From the NCBI GenBank assembly GCA_963848475.1, contig CAWKDW010000014.1, forward strand, positions 558,001 to 622,000: 64,000 nucleotides of DNA, given 5' to 3'. Made by a program: the position numbers and the translations under genes. Under the pieces are notes generated by a model. The model did not search any database. It worked only from the letters and a program-made list of their open reading frames with translations, and was not told where the DNA came from. Within the stretch, counting starts at the first letter, position 1, and every line of letters begins with the position of its first letter. The stretch comes from Solirubrobacter sp963848475 (lineage in GTDB: Bacteria > Actinomycetota > Thermoleophilia > Solirubrobacterales > Solirubrobacteraceae). Below are positions 1-7,835 of the stretch, in pieces.

Positions 1-396
1 CTGGCGATGATCGTCGTCGGCGCCGGCCGGCGCGAGCCGCTCGACCGCCTACAGGCGTTCATGGCCGTGCTCGAGGGCTATGCGGAGCACGTGATGGACG
101 CGGTCGGCGCCGGCGTGCTCGACGACCTCCCCGGGATGCGCTCCGCGCTCGGTCGCCGCCGCAGCGATCGCTCCGGCCTGCTGAAGCTGCTCGACCGCCT
201 GCTCGGCATGGACCTCAAGCTGCGCCAGTACGAGCAGGGCAAGGCGTTCTGCGACGGCGTCGTCGCGCGTGCGGGGATCGAGGGCCTCAACCGCGTCTGG
301 AGCGGGCCTGAGGCGATGCCGACGATCGTCGAGCTCGGTGACCCGCTGGGCTGGCTGGCGCGCACCGAACAGCTCCGGCTGCGCCCTTCCGTCTGA
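1..396 (+). CDS. DUF2342-family zinc-dependent metalloprotease, C-terminal part
   Basis: The reading frame is already open at base 1, so only the last ~131 residues are visible and the true start lies outside the window. The visible segment has the family's ending: a VLEGYAEHVMDAVG stretch, a DLKLRQYEQGKAFCDGVV helix, a GLNRVWSGPEAMPT motif and a terminal DPLGWLAR. This is the C-terminal end of the DUF2342/'coenzyme F420 biosynthesis-associated' family common in actinobacteria, whose HExxH zinc site lies further upstream and cannot be checked here. Substrate is unknown for the family. It is followed by about 200 bp without a gene before the next start. Confidence 0.8.
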   Translation: MAMIVVGAGRREPLDRLQAFMAVLEGYAEHVMDAVGAGVLDDLPGMRSALGRRRSDRSGLLKLLDRLLGMDLKLRQYEQGKAFCDGVVARAGIEGLNRVWSGPEAMPTIVELGDPLGWLARTEQLRLRPSV

Positions 397-594
397 TCGA
401 ACCTGCGTTCTTATACGCACAAAGTCGAGGGCGGTTTACGGCTCGTTCACGCGGCTTGCGACCTGTTCGTGCTACAAAGTCATCAAGCCGCTGTAACTCG
501 TCCAGGACTTCGGTTTACGTACATATGTTCGCCGGGTAGGAGCAGGCGAACAGGGACACGAACTTGAACCCGATCCTCAGGACAGGGGGCCAAC

Positions 595-1254
595 ATGGCC
601 GAGAACACCACGAGCACCGCAACCACGACCACCACTCCTTCCGCGACGGCCACCAAGCCCGCCGCTTCGAAGCCGGCCGCGACCAAGCCGGTCGCCAAGA
701 AGGCCGCCGCTCGTAAGCGCAAGCCGGCCGCCCGCCGCGCGACGGCCACGACGCCGTCGAAGACGACCGGTCGCCGCGTCCGCACGCAGGCCAAGAACGA
801 GACCGCCAGCGCCGCCAAGGCCAACGTCCGCGCCGCCCGCACCACGGCGGAGCAGGGCAAGTCGATCGCCGAGCGCGCCGCGCTCACCTACGTCGGCGCG
901 ACGCTCGTCGCCCGCGACCGCGTGATCGAGGCGGCCGGCACGGTCGCCGACACCTTCGGCACCAGCGCGAAGGCCGAGACCGAGCTCAAGAAGCTTCAGG
1001 CGCGCTACGAGCGTCGCGGCACCACCGCGCGCAACCAGATCGAGCGCGACGTCAAGAAGGCCCGCACCCGCCTCGAGCGCGTCGTCCGCCGCAACCGCAC
1101 CGCGATCGAGAACGACGCGTCGCGTCGCAGCAACGTCGTGACGGGCCAGCTCGCGGGCGTCTCCGGCCGCGTCGAGGACGTCGTCCAGGTCGGCGTCGCC
1201 GCCACGCAGCGCGTCGGCACGATCGCCAAGGAGCGCATCGGCGCCCTCGCCTAA
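595..1254 (+). CDS. Ala/Lys/Thr-rich protein with histone-H1-like tail and phasin-like coil
   Basis: 219 residues starting at ATG 595, preceded by a GGGGG-type ribosome site a few bases upstream. Residues ~1-25 are almost pure Thr/Ala/Ser. Residues ~20-75 are a histone-H1/AlgP-like basic tail of AAKP, KKAAARKRK and KPAARR units. From ~80 to the end it is a charged helical region without Gly/Pro breaks (QARYERRGTTARNQIERDVK, then ARTRLERVVRRNRTAIE), which looks like a phasin or apolipoprotein-type amphipathic coil. Bacterial proteins joining such halves include the PhaF phasins, which bind both granules and DNA, but there the basic tail is C-terminal. No pha genes are nearby, so a role as a nucleoid-associated or granule-associated protein is inference. 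Codon use matches its neighbours. Confidence 0.75.
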   Translation: MAENTTSTATTTTTPSATATKPAASKPAATKPVAKKAAARKRKPAARRATATTPSKTTGRRVRTQAKNETASAAKANVRAARTTAEQGKSIAERAALTYVGATLVARDRVIEAAGTVADTFGTSAKAETELKKLQARYERRGTTARNQIERDVKKARTRLERVVRRNRTAIENDASRRSNVVTGQLAGVSGRVEDVVQVGVAATQRVGTIAKERIGALA

Positions 1255-1655
1255 GGGCATTCAGCTTCCCCCGCACGTCGCCTTGGAGAGGCGGCGCCGC
1301 GGGTAATCCTCCCGGCCTCATATCCCGCCGGTGGGACCAGCCGACAGATGTCTGATCGGCAGGTGCAGCACTCTCTCCCCTCAGCCGCCGCCGCGCTCCT
1401 CGGAGCGCGGCGTCGGTCGTTAAGCGGGATGCCCCTACCCGCATCTACGGGGTACCCCCGATGGTGAGAGATCGATGTGACCGGCATTCTTCACCTTGCG
1501 ACATGGACGTAGGGCCCACCGGCACGCGACGCCGTCTCACTGGCGGCGTGTTCTTGGCCAGACCCCCTCGAGCACGCTTCGGCAGGCGTGCCGGTGGAGC
1601 CCGAATCCAAACGCAGGGGTTCCGGCGGGCGCAGCCCCCCGGTGGTATGTACTGA
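1255..1655. other. Gene-free stretch between phasin-like gene and histidine kinase
   Basis: About 400 bp with no convincing coding frame. It holds a small hairpin (GCCGA at 1340-1344 pairing with TCGGC at 1356-1360 around CAGA/TCTG) and a stronger 11-bp stem at 1389-1412, listed separately. The remainder probably carries the leader and promoter of the two-component operon, but I cannot point to confident -35/-10 boxes. Confidence 0.5.
1389..1412. terminator. Probable hairpin terminator after phasin-like gene
   Basis: A perfect 11-bp GC-rich stem (1389-1399 with 1402-1412) with a 2-nt apex, followed by TCGGTCGTT. It lies 134 bp past the stop of the upstream gene. The T-run is weak, as is usual in high-GC actinobacteria. 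Confidence 0.45.
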
Positions 1656-2630
1656 TTGCCCTTGTTCGCACCTTCTCGCGGTCCTTCACTCTTCTGGCGC
1701 CTCGCCACCGGCAACGCCGCGGTCCTCGCGGCGGCGTGCACGATCACCGCGCTCGTCTTCTCGCCCAGCGCGACCGACGTCGCGGTCCGCGAGCTGGCGA
1801 TCTTCGCCGGCGGCCTGGTGCTGATGCTGGCGTTCAACCTGCTGTTCCTGCGCCGCGCGCTGGCTCCGCTGCGGCAGCTGACGGCGTTCGCGCGCCGGAT
1901 CGACCCGCTTGAGCCCGGCGACCGGCTCGACGTCAGTGGCGGCGACTCCGATGCCGCCGAGCTCGCGGCCGCCTTCAACGAGATGCTCGAGCGGCTCGAG
2001 GCCGAGCGCCGCGACAGCGTGCGCCGCGCGCTGGCCGCGCAGGAGGGCGAGCGCCTGCGCGTCGCCCAGGAGCTCCACGACGGGGTCGGCCAGAGCCTGA
2101 CCGGCGTGGTGCTGCAGCTCGGCCGGGCGGGGCGCGATATGCCCGAACCGTCGCGCGAGCGCGTCCTGGAGGCCCAGGAGACCGCGCGCGACGGTCTCGA
2201 GGAGGTGCGCCGGATCGCGCGCCGGCTGCGGCCTGAGGCGCTCGACGACCTCGGGCTGGCCAGCGCCCTGCGAGTGCTCGGCGAGCGCGTCGCCGAGCAC
2301 TCAGAACTCGAGGTCGGCATCCATGTCCAGCCCGGGCTGCCGCAGTTCAGCGGCGACGCCGAGCTCGTGCTCTACCGCGTCGCCCAGGAGGCGCTGACCA
2401 ATGTCGCCCGCCACGCCCAGGCCAAGCGCGCGGAGGTCCGGCTCGAGCTCGCCTCGGGCCGTCCGACGCTCGAAGTCGACGACGACGGGCACGGGATCCC
2501 CCGGCTGCGCTCGGAGGGCGGCGGGGTGCGCGGAATGCGCGAGCGTGCGGTGTTGATCGGGGCGACGCTGCGGCTCGGGCCGAGTCCGCTCGGCGGCACA
2601 CGTGTCACCCTCGTGCTGCCCGCGGCATGA
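1656..2630 (+). CDS. NarL-type sensor histidine kinase (HisKA_3/HATPase_c)
   Basis: 324 residues from a TTG start at 1656; no better ATG or GTG in frame precedes the first helix. Two hydrophobic segments near residues 12-32 and 45-65 form a short membrane hairpin with almost no periplasmic sensor. A HAMP-like linker (RRALAPLRQLTAFARRIDPL) follows. The HisKA_3 phosphoacceptor is in QELHDGVGQSLTG (~residue 148). The ATPase N-box is YRVAQEALTNVARHAQ and the G1 box is DDDGHGIP. It overlaps the next gene by ATGA at 2627-2630, so the two are a cognate sensor/regulator pair. The family autophosphorylates His and passes phosphate to a LuxR-type response regulator. The stimulus is not evident. Confidence 0.9.
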   Translation: MPLFAPSRGPSLFWRLATGNAAVLAAACTITALVFSPSATDVAVRELAIFAGGLVLMLAFNLLFLRRALAPLRQLTAFARRIDPLEPGDRLDVSGGDSDAAELAAAFNEMLERLEAERRDSVRRALAAQEGERLRVAQELHDGVGQSLTGVVLQLGRAGRDMPEPSRERVLEAQETARDGLEEVRRIARRLRPEALDDLGLASALRVLGERVAEHSELEVGIHVQPGLPQFSGDAELVLYRVAQEALTNVARHAQAKRAEVRLELASGRPTLEVDDDGHGIPRLRSEGGGVRGMRERAVLIGATLRLGPSPLGGTRVTLVLPAA

Positions 2631-3289
2631 CCAGCCCCCTCCTCCACACCCGCATCATGCTCGCCGACGACCACGCGGTCGTCCGTCGCGGGCTGCGGCT
2701 CGTGCTCGAGGGCGAGCCGGACCTGCGCGTCGTGGCCGAGGTCGGCGACGGCGCGGAAGCGGTCGAGCGCGGGCTGCAGGACGACGTCGATCTCGCCGTC
2801 CTCGACATCTCGATGCCGCGCATGACCGGCCTGCAGGCGGCGCGCGAGCTGACGTCGCGGCGGTCGGACCTGCGCGTGCTGATCCTTTCGATGCACGACA
2901 ACGAGCAGTACCTGTTCGAGGCGCTGCGCGCCGGGGCGTCGGGCTACGTGCTCAAGAGCGTCGCCGACCGCGACCTGGTCGAGGCCTGCCGGGCCACCAT
3001 GCGCGGCGAGCCGTTCCTGTACCCGGGCGCCGTGCGCTCGCTGATGCGCGACTTCGTCGAGCGCGCACGCCGCGGCGAGACGCCGTCGGACGACCCGCTG
3101 ACGCCGCGTGAGGTCGAGATCGTCAAGCTGATCGCCGAGGCGCGCACGACGCGCGAGATCGCCGGCGACCTGGTGCTCAGCGAGAAGACCGTCGAGCGCC
3201 ACCGCACGAACATCCTCGCCAAGCTCGGGATGCGCGACCGCGTCGAGCTCGTCCGCTACGCGATCCGGCGCGGACTCGTCGAGCCGTAA
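2627..3289 (+). CDS. NarL/FixJ-type response regulator
   Basis: 220 residues. The receiver domain (residues ~8-125) has the acidic pair DD in LADDH, the phosphoacceptor Asp in LAVLDISMPRMTG and the conserved Lys in GYVLKSVA. The LuxR-type helix-turn-helix (~150-215) contains LTPREVEIVKLIAEARTTRE and SEKTVERHRTNILAKLG. Its ATG overlaps the kinase stop, indicating translational coupling. It should be the DNA-binding output of the kinase encoded immediately upstream; target promoters are not known. Confidence 0.93.
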   Translation: MTSPLLHTRIMLADDHAVVRRGLRLVLEGEPDLRVVAEVGDGAEAVERGLQDDVDLAVLDISMPRMTGLQAARELTSRRSDLRVLILSMHDNEQYLFEALRAGASGYVLKSVADRDLVEACRATMRGEPFLYPGAVRSLMRDFVERARRGETPSDDPLTPREVEIVKLIAEARTTREIAGDLVLSEKTVERHRTNILAKLGMRDRVELVRYAIRRGLVEP

Positions 3290-3363
3290 GGGTTCGCCCT
3301 GCGCCTACTTGGGGGGCTCCCCGGATGGTGTGACCCGCCACGCCGCGGCAGAGTTCCCAGGAA

Positions 3364-3930
3364 ATGGACATTGTGCTCGTCGACGACCATCCCGCCGTGC
3401 GCGCAGGGCTCCGCGGGCTGATCGAGGATGAGGAGGGCCTGCGCGTCGTCGCCAGCGCGGCCACGGCCCGCGAAGGCTTCGAGGCGATCGCGGACACGCA
3501 GCCCGAGCTCGCCCTGGTCGACCTGCACCTCCCGGACGACGACGGCCTCTCGCTGTGCCTGCGGACCCGGACCCTGCCGGTGCCGCCGCGCGTGATCATC
3601 TACTCCGCGTTCGCCGACGCCGGCCTGGCGGTGCGCGCCGTGATCGCCGGCGCCGAGGGCGTGCTGCCGAAGGCGACCCCGCCCCGCGTCCTGCTCGACG
3701 CGCTGCACAACGGCCTGCGGGAAGACCTGGACACCCGCGCGCTGCGCGCGGTCGGCGAGCGGCTCGATCCCGCCGACCTGCCGATCCTCGGCATGCTCAC
3801 CCACGGCGTCGACTCGAGCGAGATCGAGATGACGCTCGGCCTCGAGCCCGCGTGGCTTGAGGCACGCCGGTGGGCGATGCTCACGCGCCTCGGCGGCGAG
3901 AAGCGCCGGCATCCGCTCGCGGCCGCGTAA
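3364..3930 (+). CDS. Response regulator with degenerate HTH-like output domain
   Basis: 188 residues; ATG 3364 follows an AGGA ribosome site by four bases. The receiver is intact: DD in LVDDHPAVRAG, Asp in LALVDLHLPDDDG, and Lys in GVLPKATPP. After residue ~125 a shortened tail (LGMLTHGVDSSEIEMTLGLE, then WLEARRWAMLTRLGG) resembles a LuxR helix-turn-helix in layout but lacks the usual LTxRE and KTVxxH signatures. It lies 74 bp behind the NarL pair without its own kinase, so it may take phosphate from that kinase. DNA binding is uncertain. Confidence 0.82.
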   Translation: MDIVLVDDHPAVRAGLRGLIEDEEGLRVVASAATAREGFEAIADTQPELALVDLHLPDDDGLSLCLRTRTLPVPPRVIIYSAFADAGLAVRAVIAGAEGVLPKATPPRVLLDALHNGLREDLDTRALRAVGERLDPADLPILGMLTHGVDSSEIEMTLGLEPAWLEARRWAMLTRLGGEKRRHPLAAA

Positions 3931-4020
3931 GCCGGCGAATCCGCGAAGCGATTCGCAAGCGACCGGCATGCCGCAGCTCCCCGAGATTGGGCAGGTCGCC
4001 ACCCTGCGACAATAGGCGCC

Positions 4021-5166
4021 ATGCCCACGAGAGATCAGATCCTCGAGGCGCTGAAGGTTGTCATCGACCCCGAGCTCCATCGCTCGATCGTCGAGCTCGG
4101 AATGGTCCGCGCCATCGAGATCTCCGAGCAGGGGGCCGTGAACGTCACGGTCTCGCTGACGACCCCCGGCTGCCCGATCAAAGGCCAATTCCAGACCGAC
4201 GTGACGAAGGCGGTGACCGGCGTCGAAGGCGTGAGCGCGGTCAACGTCGGCTTCGACGTCCTGAGCTCCCAGGAGAAGGCGGGGCTGCAGAAGACCCTCG
4301 GCCGTCCCGGTGGGCTGCCCGAGGGCGCCCTGGCGCAGGTCGCCAACGTCGTCTGCATCGGCTCCGGCAAGGGCGGCGTCGGCAAGTCGACGCTGACCGT
4401 CAACATCGCCGCCGCGTTGCAGGCCGAGGGCAAGACCGTCGGCGTGCTCGACGCCGACGTCTGGGGCTACTCGATCCCGCGCATGCTCGGCCTCGGCGGC
4501 CAGCGGCCGAAGGTCTCGCCCGAGAAGAAGATCCTCCCGCTGGAGGCGCACGGCTTGAAGGTCATCTCGATCGGCTTCTTCCTCAAGGAGGACGAGGCGG
4601 TCGTGTGGCGCGGCCCGATGCTGCACAAGGCGCTCACGCAGTTCCTCGAGGACGTCGCGTGGGGCGAGCTCGACTACCTGCTGATCGACCTGCCGCCCGG
4701 CACCGGCGACGTCTCGATGACGCTCAGCCAGCTGCTGCCGCAGGCGACGTTCATGATCGTCACCACGCCGCAGGACGCCGCCCAGAAGGTCGCGCGGCGC
4801 GCGGCGCAGATGGCCGACAAGGTCAACCTCGAGATCTCCAGCGTGATCGAGAACATGTCCGGCTTCACCGCGCCGGACGGCACGCGCTACCCGATCTTCG
4901 GTGAGGGCGGCGGCCAGCGCCTGGCCGACGAGCTCGACGTGCCGCTGGTCGGCCAGGTCCCGATCACGATGCCGCTGCGCGCCCACGCGGACGCCGGCAT
5001 CCCGCTCGTGGCCGTCGATCCTGACGATCCGGCGTCGCAGGCGATCCGCCATGCCGCACGCGGCCTGATCGCGCTGACCCCGGCCGCTCCGATCCCGCTG
5101 CCGGTCCTGGACGTCGTCCAGGCCGGCCCGCCGCAGCCGGTCGGGATGTCGCTCCCGATGGCCTAA
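4021..5166 (+). CDS. apbC: Mrp/ApbC (NBP35-family) iron-sulfur cluster carrier ATPase
   Basis: 381 residues. Residues ~1-90 are a MIP18/DUF59 domain (LKVVIDPELHRSIVELGMV, TTPGCPIKGQ). Residues ~105-350 are the ParA/MinD-like ATPase with the deviant Walker A GSGKGGVGKST, a DADVWGYSIPRMLG switch and LIDLPPGTGDVS. The family binds and transfers Fe-S clusters as an ATP-dependent dimer in the cytosol. The CxxC pair that many Mrp proteins carry after ENMS is absent here; the segment reads ENMSGFTAPDGTRYPIFGEG, so cluster binding would have to use other ligands. It converges on a ferredoxin gene. Confidence 0.93.
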   Translation: MPTRDQILEALKVVIDPELHRSIVELGMVRAIEISEQGAVNVTVSLTTPGCPIKGQFQTDVTKAVTGVEGVSAVNVGFDVLSSQEKAGLQKTLGRPGGLPEGALAQVANVVCIGSGKGGVGKSTLTVNIAAALQAEGKTVGVLDADVWGYSIPRMLGLGGQRPKVSPEKKILPLEAHGLKVISIGFFLKEDEAVVWRGPMLHKALTQFLEDVAWGELDYLLIDLPPGTGDVSMTLSQLLPQATFMIVTTPQDAAQKVARRAAQMADKVNLEISSVIENMSGFTAPDGTRYPIFGEGGGQRLADELDVPLVGQVPITMPLRAHADAGIPLVAVDPDDPASQAIRHAARGLIALTPAAPIPLPVLDVVQAGPPQPVGMSLPMA

Positions 5167-5182
5167 GACACGTTCGTTGTGC

Positions 5183-5217
5183 GCGAGTGCGAGCCCTCCG
5201 GGCGGGCGAGCACTCGC
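5183..5217. terminator. Bidirectional terminator between apbC and ferredoxin gene
   Basis: Outer arms GCGAGTGC (5183-5190) and GCACTCGC (5210-5217) enclose an inner GCCC/GGGC stem. The hairpin fills nearly all of the 51-bp gap between two convergent genes, which is the expected place for a shared terminator. Confidence 0.6.
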
Positions 5218-5481
5218 CTACTTCCCGGCGTAGTACGCCGCGTTGCGATCGGCGAAGCTCGCCCACTCCTCCGGGAGCTGATCCTCGGCGAAGCAGGCGT
5301 CGACGGGGCACGCCTCAACACAGGCGTCGCAGTCGATGCATTCCTCCGGGTCGATGAAGAGCATCTCGACCTTGTCGTAGTCGGGCTCGTCGGGCGTCGG
5401 ATGGATGCAGTCGACGGGGCAGACCTCCACGCAGGAGTTGTCCTTGGTTCCGATGCAGGGCTCGGCGATGACGTAGGCCAT
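5218..5481 (-). CDS. fdxA: 7Fe/8Fe ferredoxin, FdxA type
   Basis: 87 residues from ATG 5481. The first cluster motif is in EPCIGTKDNSCVEVCPVDC and the second is CIDCDACVEACP. The MAYVIAEPCIGTKD start and the acidic tail ending in NAAYYAGK match the actinobacterial FdxA family. An upstream extension of the frame is possible but consists only of Arg/Pro-rich shadow sequence. The product is a soluble low-potential electron carrier, for instance for cytochrome P450 or 2-oxoacid oxidoreductase systems; no partner is adjacent. Confidence 0.93.
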   Translation of the reverse strand: MAYVIAEPCIGTKDNSCVEVCPVDCIHPTPDEPDYDKVEMLFIDPEECIDCDACVEACPVDACFAEDQLPEEWASFADRNAAYYAGK

Positions 5482-5514
5482 GGGCGCAATCCTCGCATAT
5501 AGGCTGGGTGTTAC

Positions 5515-6393
5515 GTGCTTTTGCTGACGGGAGCCACCGGGTTGTTGGGTCATGAGGTCGTCCGCCGGCTGACGGCGCGGGGGACGCCCGTGCGCTGCCT
5601 CGTGCGCGATCCGCGCCGGCTGGGCCCTGAGCGCGTGCGGGTGCAGCTGGCGATCGGTGATCTCGCCGACCCCGCCAGCTGGCGCAACGCGCTGCGCGGC
5701 GTCGACACCGTCGTGCATCTGGCCGGCGACGCGCGCGACCAGCCGCGGGCGACGGTCGAGGAGCTCAACGGGCTCGCGGCCTGGCGCCTGCTGCGCGCCG
5801 CCGAGCGAGTGGGCGCGCGCCACTTTCTCTGGATCACGCCGCTCGGCGCCACGCCGCATCACCCGATGCGGATGCACCGGGCCAAGGCGCTGGCGGCGGC
5901 CGCGATCACGGAGTCGGCCGTCGCGACCACCACGCTCGCCCACAGCCTGATCTACGCGCCGGGCGATCGGCGCCTGCGCTGGCTCGAGCGGCTCGGGTTC
6001 CTGCCGGCGGTGCCACTGGTCGGGCGTGGGATCGCGCGCACGCAGCCGCTCTGGGCCGCCGATGCCGCGGACTGCCTGATCGCCGCGCTCGACGCTCCGC
6101 CGGACGCGGGAGCCCACGCGCGCTATGAGCTCGCCGGGCCGGAGACGCTGACCCAGCGCGAGGTCGTGCGGCTCGTGCTCGCCGCCTCGGGCCGCCGCCG
6201 GCGCGCGCTGCCGCTGCCGCTGACCGGCCTGCGCGCCGCACTGCGTGCGGAGGAGACGCTGGCCGGCCCGACCTCCCTGATCACGTGGGACGAGGCGCAG
6301 TTGCTCGCGGTCGAAATGCTGACCGCGCGCGGGACGCAGGACGTCGCGACGCTCGGGATCGAGCCCCGCCGGATGGCTGACGTCCTACATTGA
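5515..6393 (+). CDS. NAD(P)-binding epimerase/NmrA-like protein
   Basis: 292 residues from GTG 5515. The N-terminus has the Rossmann glycine motif LLTGATGLLGHEVVRRL, then VRCLVRDPRRLG and VDTVVHLAGDARDQ. The canonical YxxxK of extended SDRs is absent: the position reads RMHRAKALAAAAI. This places it with atypical SDR/complex-I-NDUFA9-like proteins that bind NAD(P) but often lack classic dehydrogenase chemistry. The final nine bases overlap the convergent amidase gene. Substrate unknown. Confidence 0.8.
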   Translation: MLLLTGATGLLGHEVVRRLTARGTPVRCLVRDPRRLGPERVRVQLAIGDLADPASWRNALRGVDTVVHLAGDARDQPRATVEELNGLAAWRLLRAAERVGARHFLWITPLGATPHHPMRMHRAKALAAAAITESAVATTTLAHSLIYAPGDRRLRWLERLGFLPAVPLVGRGIARTQPLWAADAADCLIAALDAPPDAGAHARYELAGPETLTQREVVRLVLAASGRRRRALPLPLTGLRAALRAEETLAGPTSLITWDEAQLLAVEMLTARGTQDVATLGIEPRRMADVLH

Positions 6394-7801
6394 CGGCCGC
6401 TGGTGGGCCCAGGGGTACGCCGCTTCCATCTGCGCGGCGACCTGCAGCAGCACGTCCTCGTTGAGCGGCCTGCCGACGATCTGCACGCCGGTCGGCAGCC
6501 CATCGGCGCCGAAGCCGACCGGGAGCGAGATCGCGGGCTGGCCGGTGACGTTGAACAGCGACGTGTACGGCGTGAACAGGCCGGACCGCGAGAGGTCGCG
6601 CATGGGGTGCTCGCCGAGCCCATTGCACTCACCGATCGCCAGCGGCCGCTCCGCCAGGGCCGGCGTCATCAGCAGGTCGTAGTCGGCGAAGAAGGCGACG
6701 AGCCCGCGCGCGATCGCCTGCATCTGGGCGACGGCGCCAAGATAGGCGAGCGTCGGGGTGTCGCGCGCCCGCTCGTAGATCGCGCTCGAGAGCGGCTCCA
6801 GCTCGCCGTCCTCCGGCTCGCGGCCGTTGCGCAGCACGCCCGCGTTGATCCCGAGCGCGATCGCCGGGCCGAAGACGTTGATGAAGATCTCCAGGGCGTC
6901 CGGGGCGGGCCAGGCCGGCGAGGCCTCGACCACGTCGTGCCCGAGCGCCGCGAGCAGCTCGGCGCCGACGCGCAGGCCGTGGATCGCCTCCGGGTCGACC
7001 GCCGCGTCGAACGGGTTCGTGGCCGTGACGGCCACGCGCAGCTTCCCGGGCGAGCGCCGCAGCGCGGTCACGTAGGGCTCGATCGGCCGCGGCGCCCAGT
7101 TGGCGTCGCCGACCTCGTAGCCGCCGAGCACGTCGAGCGCGATCGCGGTGTCGGCCACCGTGCGCGTCAGCACGCCGTTGGCGGCCAGCCAGGAATCGCC
7201 GAGATCCGGCCCGCTGGAGACGCGCCCGCGGCTCGGCTTGAGGCCCACGAGCCCGCAGCACGCGGCGGGGATGCGGATCGACCCGCCGCCGTCGTTGCCG
7301 TGCGCGATCGGCACCATGCCCGCGGCGACCGCCGCGGCCGAGCCGCCGCTCGAGCCCCCGGGCGTGCGGTCCAGGGCCCACGGGTTGTGGGTCGGGCCGC
7401 TGTGGCGCGGCTCGGTGGTCGGCAGGATCCCGAACTCCGGCAGGTTCGTGATCCCGACGATCACGAAGCCCGCCTCCCGCAACCGCCGTACGAGGTACGC
7501 CGAGTGGTCCGGGCGATACCCCGCCAGGAAGCGCGAGCCGGAGCTGCACTCATACCCCGCGACCGCGATGTTGCCCTTGATCGCGATCGGCACGCCGGCG
7601 AACGGCTGGTCGGACCCGGGCACGACGGCGTCGGCGGCCGTGAGCGCCCGCTCGCCGTCGACCTCGGTGAACGCGTTGATCCGCGGGTCCCGCGCCTCGA
7701 TCCGCCGCAGCGCGGCCTCCACGACCTCGCGCGCGCTCACGCGCACCGGTCCGCACCAGTGCGGCGGTCTCTTCGGCCGAGGCGAACGCCAGGTCGTCCA
7801 C
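6385..7801 (-). CDS. Amidase-signature hydrolase, frameshifted near N-terminus
   Basis: The main frame (from 7746) has the amidase signature: Lys in IAIKGNIAV, the cis-Ser region GGSSGGSAAAVAAGMVPIA and GNDGGGSIRIPAACCG with the Ser nucleophile, so the Ser-Ser-Lys triad is complete. The expected N-terminal helix (DDLAFASAEETAALVRTGA) is encoded just upstream in another frame from a GTG at 7801. The two frames join if one C is removed around 7740 (TGA-VSAREVVEAAL), so the gene is probably intact in nature. The family hydrolyses amides such as aryl or fatty amides or transfers ammonia in GatA; without gatB/gatC neighbours a catabolic amidase is more likely. Confidence 0.85.
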
Positions 7802-7835
7802 TCGCCTCGGCACCCTACCTATTAGTCTCGCCCCG

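Noticed and set aside
1340..1360. Possible riboswitch in the 1255-1655 gap
   Set aside because: Only short isolated hairpins are visible and no known aptamer core could be matched by eye.
5218..6117. 299-residue frame ending in the ferredoxin
   Set aside because: The first 212 residues are the antisense shadow of the NAD(P)-binding protein; the ferredoxin has its own ATG at 5481.
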